Assembly: GCF_002095315.1 (NCBI RefSeq)
Contig: NZ_MLFN01000010.1
Location: forward strand, 20,920-84,919
Length of the DNA stretch: 64,000 nucleotides
Source of the DNA: Pantoea conspicua
GTDB taxonomy: Bacteria > Pseudomonadota > Gammaproteobacteria > Enterobacterales > Enterobacteriaceae
Direction of reading: 5' to 3'
Part shown: piece by piece, positions 56,462 through 64,000 of the stretch
How positions within the stretch are numbered: the stretch's first letter is position 1
How the letters are laid out: each line of letters starts with the position of its first letter
The notes under the pieces: model-generated
What the model saw: the letters and a program-made list of their open reading frames with translations, nothing else
Databases searched by the model: none
Told to the model about the DNA's origin: nothing
Made by a program: the position numbers and the translations under genes

Positions 56462-57607
56462 ATGGCATTCAATTTCGACCAACGGATAGACCGTCGTCAC
56501 AGCGATAGCCTTAAATGGAACAAATATGCGGACCAGGACATTCTGCCGTTGTGGGTGGCTGACACTGATTTTCGATCGCCTGAGAGTGTTATCGAGGCGA
56601 TACAGGCCCGCGCCGAACATGGCATTTTTGGTTATGGCGATAAGCCTGCTGGTTTCATTGACAGCGCCATTGCATGGCTGGCCTCACGCTATCACTGGCA
56701 CGTTAATCCCGAATGGATTGTGGTGCTGCCAGGCGTGGTGACCGGGTTAAATCTTGCGGTACGTGCCTTTACTGCGCCGGATGAACGCAGCATCGCCCCG
56801 ACGCCCATCTATCCGCCGTTTCGCGGTGCAGCAAAGCTGGCGGAACGTGGCCAGCTGAACCTGCCGCTGAGCCTGCAACAGGGACGCTGGTTGCTGGATC
56901 TGGCCGCTGCAGACGGGCAGATGACGGGCAAAGAGCGGTTGCTGATGTTGTGCAATCCACAGAATCCGGGAGGAACGGTCTATCGACGTGACGAACTTCA
57001 GGCGCAGCTGGCGTTTGCTCAGCAGCATGACCTGATCGTCTGTTCCGACGAGATTCACTGTGATCTGGTGCTGGAGCCTGGCGTGCAGCACATTCCGTTT
57101 GCCACCCTGAGCGAAGACGCGGCACAGCGCTCGATTACGCTGCTGTCACCCTCCAAAAGTTTCAATATTGCCGGGCTGGGTGCCTCTATCGCCATCATTC
57201 CCAATGCTGAGTTACGCGCGCGTTTTGACCGTGTCCGGCGCGGCATCGTGCCTGATGTCGATATTCTGGCCCTGACGGCCGCAGAAGCGGCGTGGCGCGA
57301 GGGCAGCGCCTGGCTCAGTGCGCAGAACGACTACCTGCGCAGCAACCGTGACTGGCTGGTGTCGCAGGTGAATAAGCTCACCGGGTTGTCGCTTTCAGCG
57401 CCCGAAGCGAGCTACCTGGCCTGGATCGATGCACGCGGCCTGGGTGTAGCCAGCCCGGCGATCTACTTCGAAAAACATGGGCTGGGGCTGTCAGCCGGAC
57501 GCGAGTTTGGTGACGACCAGTTTGTCCGTCTCAACTTTGGCTGTACCCGCGCCCTGCTCGATGAGGCAGTTGCACGCCTGCAGCGCGCCGTAGCCGCCCG
57601 GCCTTAA
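56462..57607 (+). CDS. PatB/MalY-type PLP C-S lyase or aminotransferase
   Basis: This 381-residue fold type I PLP enzyme starts [19 protein letters not shown] and carries [15 protein letters not shown] [18 protein letters not shown], the family pattern of cystathionine beta-lyases of the MalY/PatB group. The PLP lysine is in [16 protein letters not shown] near residue 230, with the Asp/His pair in [10 protein letters not shown]. The Arg that binds the carboxylate is near the C terminus ([11 protein letters not shown]). It may cleave cystathionine to homocysteine; regulator activity, as in MalY, cannot be judged. The next gene (yecM) converges on it, overlapping by 4 bases. Confidence 0.85.
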   Translation: MAFNFDQRIDRRHSDSLKWNKYADQDILPLWVADTDFRSPESVIEAIQARAEHGIFGYGDKPAGFIDSAIAWLASRYHWHVNPEWIVVLPGVVTGLNLAVRAFTAPDERSIAPTPIYPPFRGAAKLAERGQLNLPLSLQQGRWLLDLAAADGQMTGKERLLMLCNPQNPGGTVYRRDELQAQLAFAQQHDLIVCSDEIHCDLVLEPGVQHIPFATLSEDAAQRSITLLSPSKSFNIAGLGASIAIIPNAELRARFDRVRRGIVPDVDILALTAAEAAWREGSAWLSAQNDYLRSNRDWLVSQVNKLTGLSLSAPEASYLAWIDARGLGVASPAIYFEKHGLGLSAGREFGDDQFVRLNFGCTRALLDEAVARLQRAVAARP

Positions 57608-58164
57608 TCCTGTTCGCTGGCGACGATCTCTTCCAGTCGCCACGGATGGAATTTAATGGTTGTCTGCCCATCTGTGACCGCCAGGGTCGGATTGGGCAGG
57701 CGCTCATTTTCGGCCTGCGGCGAGCTGGTCTTGAACGAAATGCCCGGCTGAGTCAGAGCGTCATCGGATAACAGCGCCATAGCCCGCACGCCCAGCGTCT
57801 GATGATCGCCGCGCAACACCACTTCCACATGCTCCCATCCTTCATGACGGTAACGTTTCTCACCCGGCCACGGCAACTCAACTACATCCACCTGCCAGCC
57901 CGCCACCTGCAGTGGCTGATGCAGTTTAAACAGGCAAATTGGCCGGCCATTGATTATTGCCTGCGAAAACTGGCTGCCCATCTGCTGTAGCCCTTACTGC
58001 CAGCGTATTGCGGTCGCTTCCTGATGACAACGCACCGCAATATGATCGGCTTCAAGATCGTTAAGGCGTAAACCCAGCCTCTGCGCAAAATTTTGCAACG
58101 ATTCTTCAAAACGTCGCAAATCTGTCTTTAAATCTTCCAATTCAGCGGGAAAAGGTCTGTTCAA
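57604..58164 (-). pseudogene. yecM: yecM, interrupted by an in-frame stop
   Basis: The 187-codon frame starts at TTG 58162-58164 (LNRPFPAELEDL) behind AGAGGA and ends at 57604. It matches E. coli YecM throughout: ADHIAVRCHQEATAIRWQ, then GLQQMGSQFSQ and INGRPICLFKLHQPLQVAGW. One codon is a stop: TAA at 57994-57996, between RWQ and GLQ, where E. coli has a sense codon. An ATG five codons after the stop could restart a 125-residue C-terminal piece. A sequencing error could also explain it. Confidence 0.85.
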
Positions 58165-58478
58165 AACGGAAAATCCTCTCGGTTTAATTAAACTTTTTTA
58201 TCAGTAGAACCCATGAGCCGTACTGCCTTGCGCATCTAAAAATCGTAGGATTCATCCTATTTAGCCCAATATTTCCTGCAAAAGCGTATAAGAACAGCTT
58301 TCAATTCGGATTAATCCTCTCTTTAGGTCCATGAGTTTATTGATGAAAGTGGCTTAACTTCATGATTGTTATCACCTTCTTTAATACAATAAGATAAGTC
58401 TTATTTGGCGGCCAAACAATTGCAGCCACTTCCTCTTTCTTATAAATTTGACTCAACACAACCAAAAGGAATGGCTAT
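58165..58478. other. Intergenic region with adjacent palindromes
   Basis: This AT-rich stretch contains AATAAGA-N4-TCTTATT (58388-58405) directly followed by the palindrome TTGGC-G-GCCAA (58404-58414), about 70 bases before the small membrane protein gene. They look like overlapping operator sites or a hairpin. No gene is seen. Confidence 0.4.
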
Positions 58479-58601
58479 ATGTCTATGCTCATCGTTGTCG
58501 CTGTCCTGATCGCACTGATGGGATTTGCAATTTCCCGCCATTGGAAGGTGCGTGAAGATAAAAGCGTCAAGAACCCTCGCCGTCATCCGCGACGTCGTTA
58601 A
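58479..58601 (+). CDS. Small single-pass membrane protein, 40 residues
   Basis: The ORF begins MSMLIVVAVLIALMGFAISR behind AAGGA, 8 bases before the ATG. The first 19 residues make one membrane helix. The rest is strongly basic (RHWKVREDK then PRRHPRRR), giving an N-out, C-in topology by the positive-inside rule. Coding character is good despite the small size. Located upstream of argS with its own stop 208 bases before it. Function unknown. Confidence 0.6.
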   Translation: MSMLIVVAVLIALMGFAISRHWKVREDKSVKNPRRHPRRR

Positions 58602-58809
58602 AGCCTCAGGGAAACATCTTCGGCTCTGTTTCCCCGCTTCATCCTGCTACTGACGCCCACCGACATTTCACGTATACTTTTCCCCTCATTTTTTTCCATT
58701 TTGTCTGTTCCATCCGTTTCTGTCACTCCGTTGCGCGATGCTGCCAGGCAAGATGATGACGGCTCGACTCAACAGGTTCGGGCGTTGTTCAGCACATGAA
58801 GGTAACTCG

Positions 58810-60540
58810 GTGAATATTCAGGCTCTTCTTTCCGCAAAAGTCAGTCAGGCAATGGTTTTAGCCGGCGCTCCCGCCGATTGTGAACCGCAGGTTCGTCAGT
58901 CCGCCAGGGTCCAGTTTGGTGATTATCAGGCTAACGGTATTATGGCCGTGGCGAAAAAGCTGGGACAAGCACCGCGACAATTAGCGGAAGCAGTGATCCA
59001 GCATCTCGACCTGACCGGCATCGCCAGTAAAGTTGAAATTGCCGGACCGGGCTTCATCAACATTTTCCTCGACGTTCAGTGGCTGGCGACCCAGGCCCGT
59101 GAAGCGCTGACTCTGCCGCGTCTCGGCGTACAGCAGGTGGAACCGCAGACCATCGTGGTTGATTACTCTGCCCCAAACGTGGCCAAAGAGATGCATGTCG
59201 GCCATGTGCGCTCCACCATCATTGGTGATGCGGCGGTCCGCACGCTGGAGTTTCTCGGTCATCGGGTCATTCGCGCCAACCACGTCGGTGACTGGGGTAC
59301 CCAGTTCGGCATGTTGATCGCCTTCCTCGAAAAACAGCAAAACGAGCATCACGCTGAGATGGCGCTGGCCGATCTGGAAGCGTTTTACCGTGAAGCTAAG
59401 CGGACCTACGACGAAGATCCGGCGTTTGCCGAGCGGGCACGCAGCTATGTGGTCAAACTGCAGGGCGGCGACGACTATTGCCGTCAGATGTGGAAAAAAC
59501 TGGTCGACATCACCATGAGTCAGAACCAGAAAATTTATGACCGCATGAATGTCACCCTGACGCGCAAAGATGTGATGGGTGAAAGTCTCTACAACGACAT
59601 GCTGCCCGGCATCGTCGCTGACCTGAAGCAGAAAGGGTTAGCAGTGGAAAGTGAAGGCGCTACCGTAGTGTTCCTGGATGAGTTCCAGAACAAGGAAGGC
59701 GAACCAATGGGTGTCATCATCCAGAAAAAGGATGGCGGCTACCTTTATACCACTACCGACATCGCCTGCGCCAAATACCGTTATGAAACCCTGAAGGCCG
59801 ATCGGGTGCTCTACTACATCGACTCACGTCAGCATCAGCATCTGATGCAGGCCTGGACCATCGTGCGTAAGGCGGGATATGTGCCGGAGTCGGTACCGCT
59901 GGAACATCACGCGTTCGGCATGATGCTGGGCAAAGATGGTCGTCCATTCAAAACCCGTAGCGGCGGCACCATCAAGCTGGCCGATCTGCTCGATGAAGCC
60001 TATCAACGCGCCTATACCCTGGTGCGTGAAAAAAACCCGGAGATGAGCGAAGCGGAAGTGAAAGCGCTGGCCGAAGTGGTGGGTATCAGCGCCGTGAAAT
60101 ACGCTGACCTGTCGAAAAGCCGCACCACCGACTATATCTTTGACTGGGATAACATGCTGGCATTTGAAGGCAACACGGCGCCTTACATGCAGTATGCTTA
60201 CACGCGCGTGCTGTCGGTATTCCGTAAAGCCGGCATTGATGCCGATGCGCTGGACGCAGAGATTGTGATCAGCGAAGAACGCGAAGCGCAGCTGGCGACC
60301 CGTCTGTTACAGTTCGAAGAGGTGATCACTCAGGTGGCGCGCGACGGTACGCCACATGTGATGTGTGCCTATCTCTACGATCTGGCGGGTCTGTTCTCCG
60401 GTTTCTACGAGCATTGCCCAATCCTCAGCGCGGAATCGGAGGCGACACGTCTGAGCCGACTGCAGCTGGCCGCGCTGACCGCGAAAACCCTGAAACAGGG
60501 TCTGGATACGCTGGGTATCGACACCGTCGAGCGTATGTAA
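58810..60540 (+). CDS. argS: Arginyl-tRNA synthetase ArgS
   Basis: ArgS charges tRNA-Arg. The 576-residue class I enzyme has the N-terminal Arg-tRNA domain, the HIGH-type motif in [18 protein letters not shown] near residue 125, and the KMSKS-type region [14 protein letters not shown] (weakly conserved in ArgS). The C-terminal anticodon domain contains [20 protein letters not shown]. The start is GTG 58810 ([11 protein letters not shown]), with AAGG 7 bases before. A longer in-frame start at ATG 58738 is not family-like. A terminator follows. Confidence 0.97.
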   Translation: MNIQALLSAKVSQAMVLAGAPADCEPQVRQSARVQFGDYQANGIMAVAKKLGQAPRQLAEAVIQHLDLTGIASKVEIAGPGFINIFLDVQWLATQAREALTLPRLGVQQVEPQTIVVDYSAPNVAKEMHVGHVRSTIIGDAAVRTLEFLGHRVIRANHVGDWGTQFGMLIAFLEKQQNEHHAEMALADLEAFYREAKRTYDEDPAFAERARSYVVKLQGGDDYCRQMWKKLVDITMSQNQKIYDRMNVTLTRKDVMGESLYNDMLPGIVADLKQKGLAVESEGATVVFLDEFQNKEGEPMGVIIQKKDGGYLYTTTDIACAKYRYETLKADRVLYYIDSRQHQHLMQAWTIVRKAGYVPESVPLEHHAFGMMLGKDGRPFKTRSGGTIKLADLLDEAYQRAYTLVREKNPEMSEAEVKALAEVVGISAVKYADLSKSRTTDYIFDWDNMLAFEGNTAPYMQYAYTRVLSVFRKAGIDADALDAEIVISEEREAQLATRLLQFEEVITQVARDGTPHVMCAYLYDLAGLFSGFYEHCPILSAESEATRLSRLQLAALTAKTLKQGLDTLGIDTVERM

Positions 60541-60546
60541 TCTCAG

Positions 60547-60575
60547 AAACGGAGAGGGGTTTTCCCTCTCCGTTT
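60547..60575 (+). terminator. Intrinsic terminator of argS
   Basis: AAACGGAGAGGG (60547-60558) pairs with CCCTCTCCGTTT (60564-60575) around a GTTTT loop. Confidence 0.9.
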
Positions 60576-60631
60576 CTGCTCTCAGTTATCCTCTCTGAAC
60601 TTCCCTCAAATCTCCGCAGCAGGAGAGTGTT

Positions 60632-61552
60632 ATGTCTGTCGCCGCGCACCTCATCAGCAGCCACCTTCCCACCATTAAACAGTTGCAGTGCTTTCTGGCT
60701 GTCGCGCACGAGCTTAATTTTCGCCGTGCCGCAGAACGCCTCAGCATGACGCAGCCTCCGCTCACCCGCCAGATTCAAAGCCTGGAAGATCTGCTCGGTC
60801 AGTTGCTGTTCAGTCGCACAACCCACGAGGTGACGCTCACCGAATCTGGCCGTGCGCTGATCGCGAAAGCAGAAGCGATCCTCAGTGCGCTGAGTGCCTT
60901 AAAGCAGGAAGCACAGCCTGCCGCACGGCTGCGCATCGGGCTGACACGCACGCTGAACTTTGAACTGATCGCGCCGCTCAATAAGCAACTCGCCGGTTTT
61001 CATGCCCGCGATGAGATGGAAATGCCCAGCCTGACTTCCGCTCAGCTGTTGCAAAGCCTCGCAAAAAACAGCCTGGATTTGATCCTCACCGGCGAAAAAG
61101 GCCCGGATGCGGAAAAAGCTGTCCAGTACGCCTGGGTTTACCGCGAGCCGCTACTTGTCGCTATGCCGTCGGCCCACCCAGCCAGTCTGGCGGAAAAAGT
61201 CTCACTGGAGGCGCTGGCTGACCTGCCGCTGTTCTGGTTCGCGCGCAGTGCCAACCCGCAGTTTTACGATAAATGCGAGCGCTACTTCGCCATGCTCAGC
61301 GTCACGCTGAAACGAGTGAGAGAGCCGGAAGATTCCCTGCTGATGCTGTCGCACATCGCCAGAGGTAAAGGCTTCGCCCTGATGCCGAAGTCAAAATGTA
61401 CCTTTAATCAGGCAGGACTCTGTTACCGCCCGCTGACGGAAGGCGCGGCGCAACAGCTGGCGATTGATGTTTATGCGGCTATTCGCGCCGATGAAAACAA
61501 TGAGGCGGTTCTCGATGCGCTGAGAGCACTCTCGCAGTCCGCTGAACGCTGA
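60632..61552 (+). CDS. LysR-family transcriptional regulator
   Basis: The 306-residue product has the LysR winged helix-turn-helix at residues 12-75 (LQCFLAVAHELNFRRAAERL, then SMTQPPLTRQIQSLEDLLG) and a periplasmic-binding-protein-like effector domain. The start ATG has CAGGAG upstream. It lies upstream of an aldo/keto reductase in the same direction with a 163-bp gap; LysR regulators often control a neighbouring gene, so it may regulate that reductase. The effector is unknown. Confidence 0.88.
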   Translation: MSVAAHLISSHLPTIKQLQCFLAVAHELNFRRAAERLSMTQPPLTRQIQSLEDLLGQLLFSRTTHEVTLTESGRALIAKAEAILSALSALKQEAQPAARLRIGLTRTLNFELIAPLNKQLAGFHARDEMEMPSLTSAQLLQSLAKNSLDLILTGEKGPDAEKAVQYAWVYREPLLVAMPSAHPASLAEKVSLEALADLPLFWFARSANPQFYDKCERYFAMLSVTLKRVREPEDSLLMLSHIARGKGFALMPKSKCTFNQAGLCYRPLTEGAAQQLAIDVYAAIRADENNEAVLDALRALSQSAER

Positions 61553-61715
61553 GCCCCCGCGCGACTGAGTCGCGGTTTCTCGTCTTCCGGGCTGCCTGTC
61601 GCCCGTCCTGATGTCGTACCCTCTCGTCCCTGATACCTTTTTTGCATGACGGAAAGAGCAATTCATTGCTTTCGCGCGGAATGAAACAATCGCGTCTCAC
61701 TTACGAGGAGAGACA

Positions 61716-62714
61716 ATGAAAAAGCGAACGTTAACTCAGGGTCTGGACGTCAGCGCCATCGGCTACGGCGCGATGGGGCTAAGCGAATTTTACGGTCAGA
61801 CCGATGATCGTCATTCCCTGCAACTGCTCAGCCAGCTGCGCGACCTGGATATCACTTTTATCGATACCGCCGATCTCTACGGACGTGGCCACAACGAGCA
61901 GCTGATTGGAGAGTTTCTTGCCGGGCTGAGCAAAGCTGAACGGCTGAAATTCACCGTCGCCACCAAATGTGGCATCGAGCGTCCGGCGGATGCGGCCTAT
62001 GCCCGCACTATTAACAATCAGCCAGACTACATTACCCGCAGCTGCCATGCCTCCCTGAAACGGCTGGGCGTCGAGCGTATCGATCTCTTTTATCTGCATC
62101 GCATCAGCCCGGCGACCCCGATTGAGGAGAGCATGCAGTGTCTCAGCCGTCTGGTGCAGGAGGGAAAAATCGCCCGGATTGGATTGTGTGAAGCCTCTGC
62201 CGCAACGCTGAACCGGGCGCAGGCGATCCACCCGCTGGCCGCGCTGCAGACGGAATATTCACTCTGGACGCGAGACATCGAAGAGGAAATTCTGCCAGTG
62301 GTGAAAAGACTCGGTATCGGCCTGGTGCCCTATTCGCCGCTGGGCAGAGGTTTCCTGACCGGTAAATACCGTAAAAACAGCGATTTTGCTGAAGGTGATT
62401 TCCGCAAAAATAATGACCGTTTCCAGCAGGAAAATATCGATCACAATCTCCAGCTTCTTAACGCGGTGACGCCGCTGGCGGAGAAATATCACGCCACTAC
62501 CGGGCAGATTGCACTGGCCTGGCTACTTGCACAGTATGAAAAAATCGTGCCGATTCCAGGCACCAAACAGATCGCTTATCTCACTGAAAACGCGGAGGCC
62601 GCAGCTATCGAGCTGGAAGAGGAAGATCTCCGGATGCTGAATCGTATTCATCAGCAGATTGAGGTCAAAGGCGGTCGCTATTCTGAGGAGGGAATGAAAG
62701 GGGTGAATGCCTGA
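61716..62714 (+). CDS. Aldo/keto reductase
   Basis: The 332-residue product is an NADPH-dependent aldo/keto reductase of the AKR13 or YakC-like branch. The catalytic tetrad is visible: Asp and Tyr in FIDTADLYGRGHNEQL near residues 50-58, Lys in FTVATKCG near 87, and His in IDLFYLHRISP near 125. The C-terminal NADPH-binding segment (VPIPGTKQIAYLTENAEAA) is present. The start has GAGGAGAG upstream. Likely reduces aldehydes or ketones; the natural substrate is not known. Confidence 0.88.
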   Translation: MKKRTLTQGLDVSAIGYGAMGLSEFYGQTDDRHSLQLLSQLRDLDITFIDTADLYGRGHNEQLIGEFLAGLSKAERLKFTVATKCGIERPADAAYARTINNQPDYITRSCHASLKRLGVERIDLFYLHRISPATPIEESMQCLSRLVQEGKIARIGLCEASAATLNRAQAIHPLAALQTEYSLWTRDIEEEILPVVKRLGIGLVPYSPLGRGFLTGKYRKNSDFAEGDFRKNNDRFQQENIDHNLQLLNAVTPLAEKYHATTGQIALAWLLAQYEKIVPIPGTKQIAYLTENAEAAAIELEEEDLRMLNRIHQQIEVKGGRYSEEGMKGVNA

Positions 62715-62788
62715 AGGACGCATTACGCACACGCGCACTATGCTACGGTGCGTTAACTCTTTTCAGCGTGATACAGGGAGGTAATCAG

Positions 62789-63106
62789 GTGGCGACGTTA
62801 AGGAACATCGAAAGCTTCAGGGATGAATGGCTTGAGGATTATTTTTTATAGGGCAAATTTTCTAAAAGGATACCGTTAACCCTCTCATCAGCGCTGGCGC
62901 GAAAGCTCGACATCATCAATGTGGCGATTAACTATAAGGATTTAAGGTCGCCGCCAGGCAACCGGTATGAGGCGCTAAATCCACCTCTTGAGGGATATGC
63001 TTCAATCAGGGTCAATGAGCATTATCGGCTGATCTTTAAATGGATAGAAGGTAAGGCCGTTGACCTTTATCTGGATGCTCATAGCTATAAAACGCACAAG
63101 CGATGA
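62789..63106 (+). pseudogene. higB: HigB/RelE-type toxin gene with an in-frame amber codon
   Basis: The 106-codon frame begins at GTG 62789 behind GGGAGGT with 6-base spacing. It reads VATLRNIESFRDEWLEDYFL, stop TAG at 62849-62851, then GKFSKRIPLTLSSALARKLD. The family pattern continues after the stop: INVAINYKDLRSPPGNRYEA, NEHYRLIFKW and LDAHSYKTHKR. HigB toxins usually have an aromatic or His codon at this position. So the toxin should be truncated after 20 residues unless read through, while the antitoxin downstream is intact. Gene symbol rests on family resemblance. Confidence 0.8.
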
Positions 63107-63187
63107 AAACTGATCCTGCTGCATCAGGCGCGGTAAGACAGCATGCAACATCATCAACCTCTGTCAGTGAATTAAGAGATCAAGACT

Positions 63188-63520
63188 ATGATCCAGGCGA
63201 CCCGCAAACCGACCACCGTCGGTGATGTATTACTTTACGAATATCTGGAGCCAACCGGCCTGAAGATTCCCGACTTAGCGGAGATGCTCAAAGTGCACCG
63301 CAACACAGTCAGCGCCCTGGTCAACAATAATCTGAAGCTGACGCCGGATATGGCTTTCAGGCTGGCGGCAGCCTTCGAAACCAGCGTTGAGTTCTGGCTA
63401 AATCTGCAAAACAGTGTCGATATCTGGGAAGTGATGCATGATGCCAGGGCACAGGAGGAGATTAGTCGCGTAACCTCGTTGAAGGATTTTCTGGCGCAGA
63501 AAGAGAATCAGGTGGCGTGA
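63188..63520 (+). CDS. higA: HigA-type antitoxin
   Basis: The 110-residue antitoxin starts MIQATRKPTTVGDVLLYEYL and contains a Xre-type helix-turn-helix (KIPDLAEMLKVHRNTVSALV and NNNLKLTPDMAFRLAAAF) of the VapI/HigA family. FWLNLQNSVDIWEV is typical of HigA. It follows the toxin gene by 81 bases, the usual toxin-first order. It should still bind the operator upstream of higB even though the toxin is broken. Confidence 0.85.
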   Translation: MIQATRKPTTVGDVLLYEYLEPTGLKIPDLAEMLKVHRNTVSALVNNNLKLTPDMAFRLAAAFETSVEFWLNLQNSVDIWEVMHDARAQEEISRVTSLKDFLAQKENQVA

Positions 63521-63610
63521 AAAGCTTTATCACGCACCGGTCATGACAGGATGTGAAACAGGCGAATCATCTGGTGCAGAGTTAACTTCAGTTTACAGCC
63601 AGGGCCATCA

Positions 63611-63649
63611 CGAAAAAGGGAGCCAGAGATCGATCTCTGTCTCCCCTTC
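63611..63649 (-). terminator. Intrinsic terminator of flhE
   Basis: On the minus strand GGGAG and CTCCC arms with an inner AGAGATCGATCTCT stem (63618-63645) are followed by TTTTTC. Confidence 0.8.
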
Positions 63650-63671
63650 CTTCAATTCAGCAACGACACGC

Positions 63672-64000
63672 TTACTGGTAATTAACCATCACTTCGCTGC
63701 TCACCACCCGTAATCCGGGTGGCAGCGCCCCACTTCCGGCAAAACCAAACACCATGTGCAGCGTTTCACCCGCGTTCAGGTGTGCCAGCCCGCGCGTGGT
63801 GCCGCTGGCGCCTTCAAGAGAGGTACAGCGCTGTTCGCCACACAGACGGACTTCCAGACCAGACGGGGCCGGTCTGCTCAGCTCATAACGCCAGTTGACG
63901 ATGCTGACTTCCCCACCGACGTCGGCGGGTGGCGTCAGCGGTTGTGCCCGCTGCCAGCTGCCGCGGTTCGCCAGCAGCGGACCACTGGCGCTGGCCTGCC
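63672..64000 (-). CDS. flhE: Flagellar protein FlhE (N-terminal part outside window)
   Basis: The last 109 codons of FlhE read in from the window edge: VNWRYELSRPAPSGLEVRLC, then GEQRCTSLEG and the ending SSEVMVNYQ. These match the E. coli FlhE C terminus, including the paired cysteines. FlhE is a periplasmic protein linked to flagellar export. The E. coli argS-flhE neighbourhood is kept, with the LysR, reductase and toxin genes inserted between. Confidence 0.9.
   Translation of the reverse strand, partial: QASASGPLLANRGSWQRAQPLTPPADVGGEVSIVNWRYELSRPAPSGLEVRLCGEQRCTSLEGASGTTRGLAHLNAGETLHMVFGFAGSGALPPGLRVVSSEVMVNYQ

Overview
The window is chromosomal DNA of an enterobacterium, most likely Erwiniaceae (Pantoea or Erwinia type). 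Gene order over long stretches matches the Escherichia coli backbone: yebY-yebZ-yobA-holE-exoX-ptrB-yebE-purT-eda-zwf-hexR-pykA-lpxM-mepM-znuACB-ruvBAC-yebC-nudB-aspS-yecE-yecN-cmoAB, then cutC, yecM, argS and flhE. Proteins are close to, but clearly diverged from, the E. coli ones. Identifications rest on recognising protein and RNA sequences by eye; no database search was run.

Layout. 1-955: end of an MFS transporter. 1080-7155: choline-to-glycine-betaine osmoprotection cluster (betT divergent from betI-betB-betA). 7405-8246: SMR pair mdtJ-mdtI behind a short leader ORF. 8443-11459: an acyltransferase, two small unknown genes and adhP. 11659-31883: conserved backbone, including the SdsR small RNA, a copper-type CopC/CopD pair, central carbon genes (eda, zwf, hexR, pykA; no edd), lipid A and peptidoglycan genes, and the Zur-controlled zinc uptake locus. 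31980-35732: ruvC, yebC, nudB, aspS.

36433-48477 is a 12-kb mobile element inserted inside yecE, a known phage insertion gene. A large serine integrase lies at the left end. Rejoining the two element ends gives an attP with 24-bp half-sites that are inverted repeats (16 of 24 positions) centred exactly on a CT dinucleotide. Removing the element restores an uninterrupted 273-codon yecE. Apart from the integrase, all recognised genes run on the minus strand: an AT-rich cargo gene of unknown function, a phage tail tape-measure protein, small tail-operon-like genes, a second (resolvase-type) serine recombinase beside a repeat cluster, a helix-turn-helix protein, a zinc-finger/HNH protein and another unknown gene. 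No capsid, portal, terminase, lysis or recognisable replication gene is seen. The element looks like a phage satellite or an unusual integrative element that kept a tape-measure gene, and it is the most interesting part of the window.

48886-64000: yecN, cmoA-cmoB, an RhtB-family exporter, gldA, an unknown periplasmic protein, tandem DUF421 membrane proteins, cutC, a PatB/MalY-type aminotransferase, yecM broken by an in-frame stop, a 40-residue membrane microprotein, argS, a LysR regulator, an aldo/keto reductase, a HigB toxin gene with an in-frame amber codon beside an intact HigA antitoxin, and the end of flhE.
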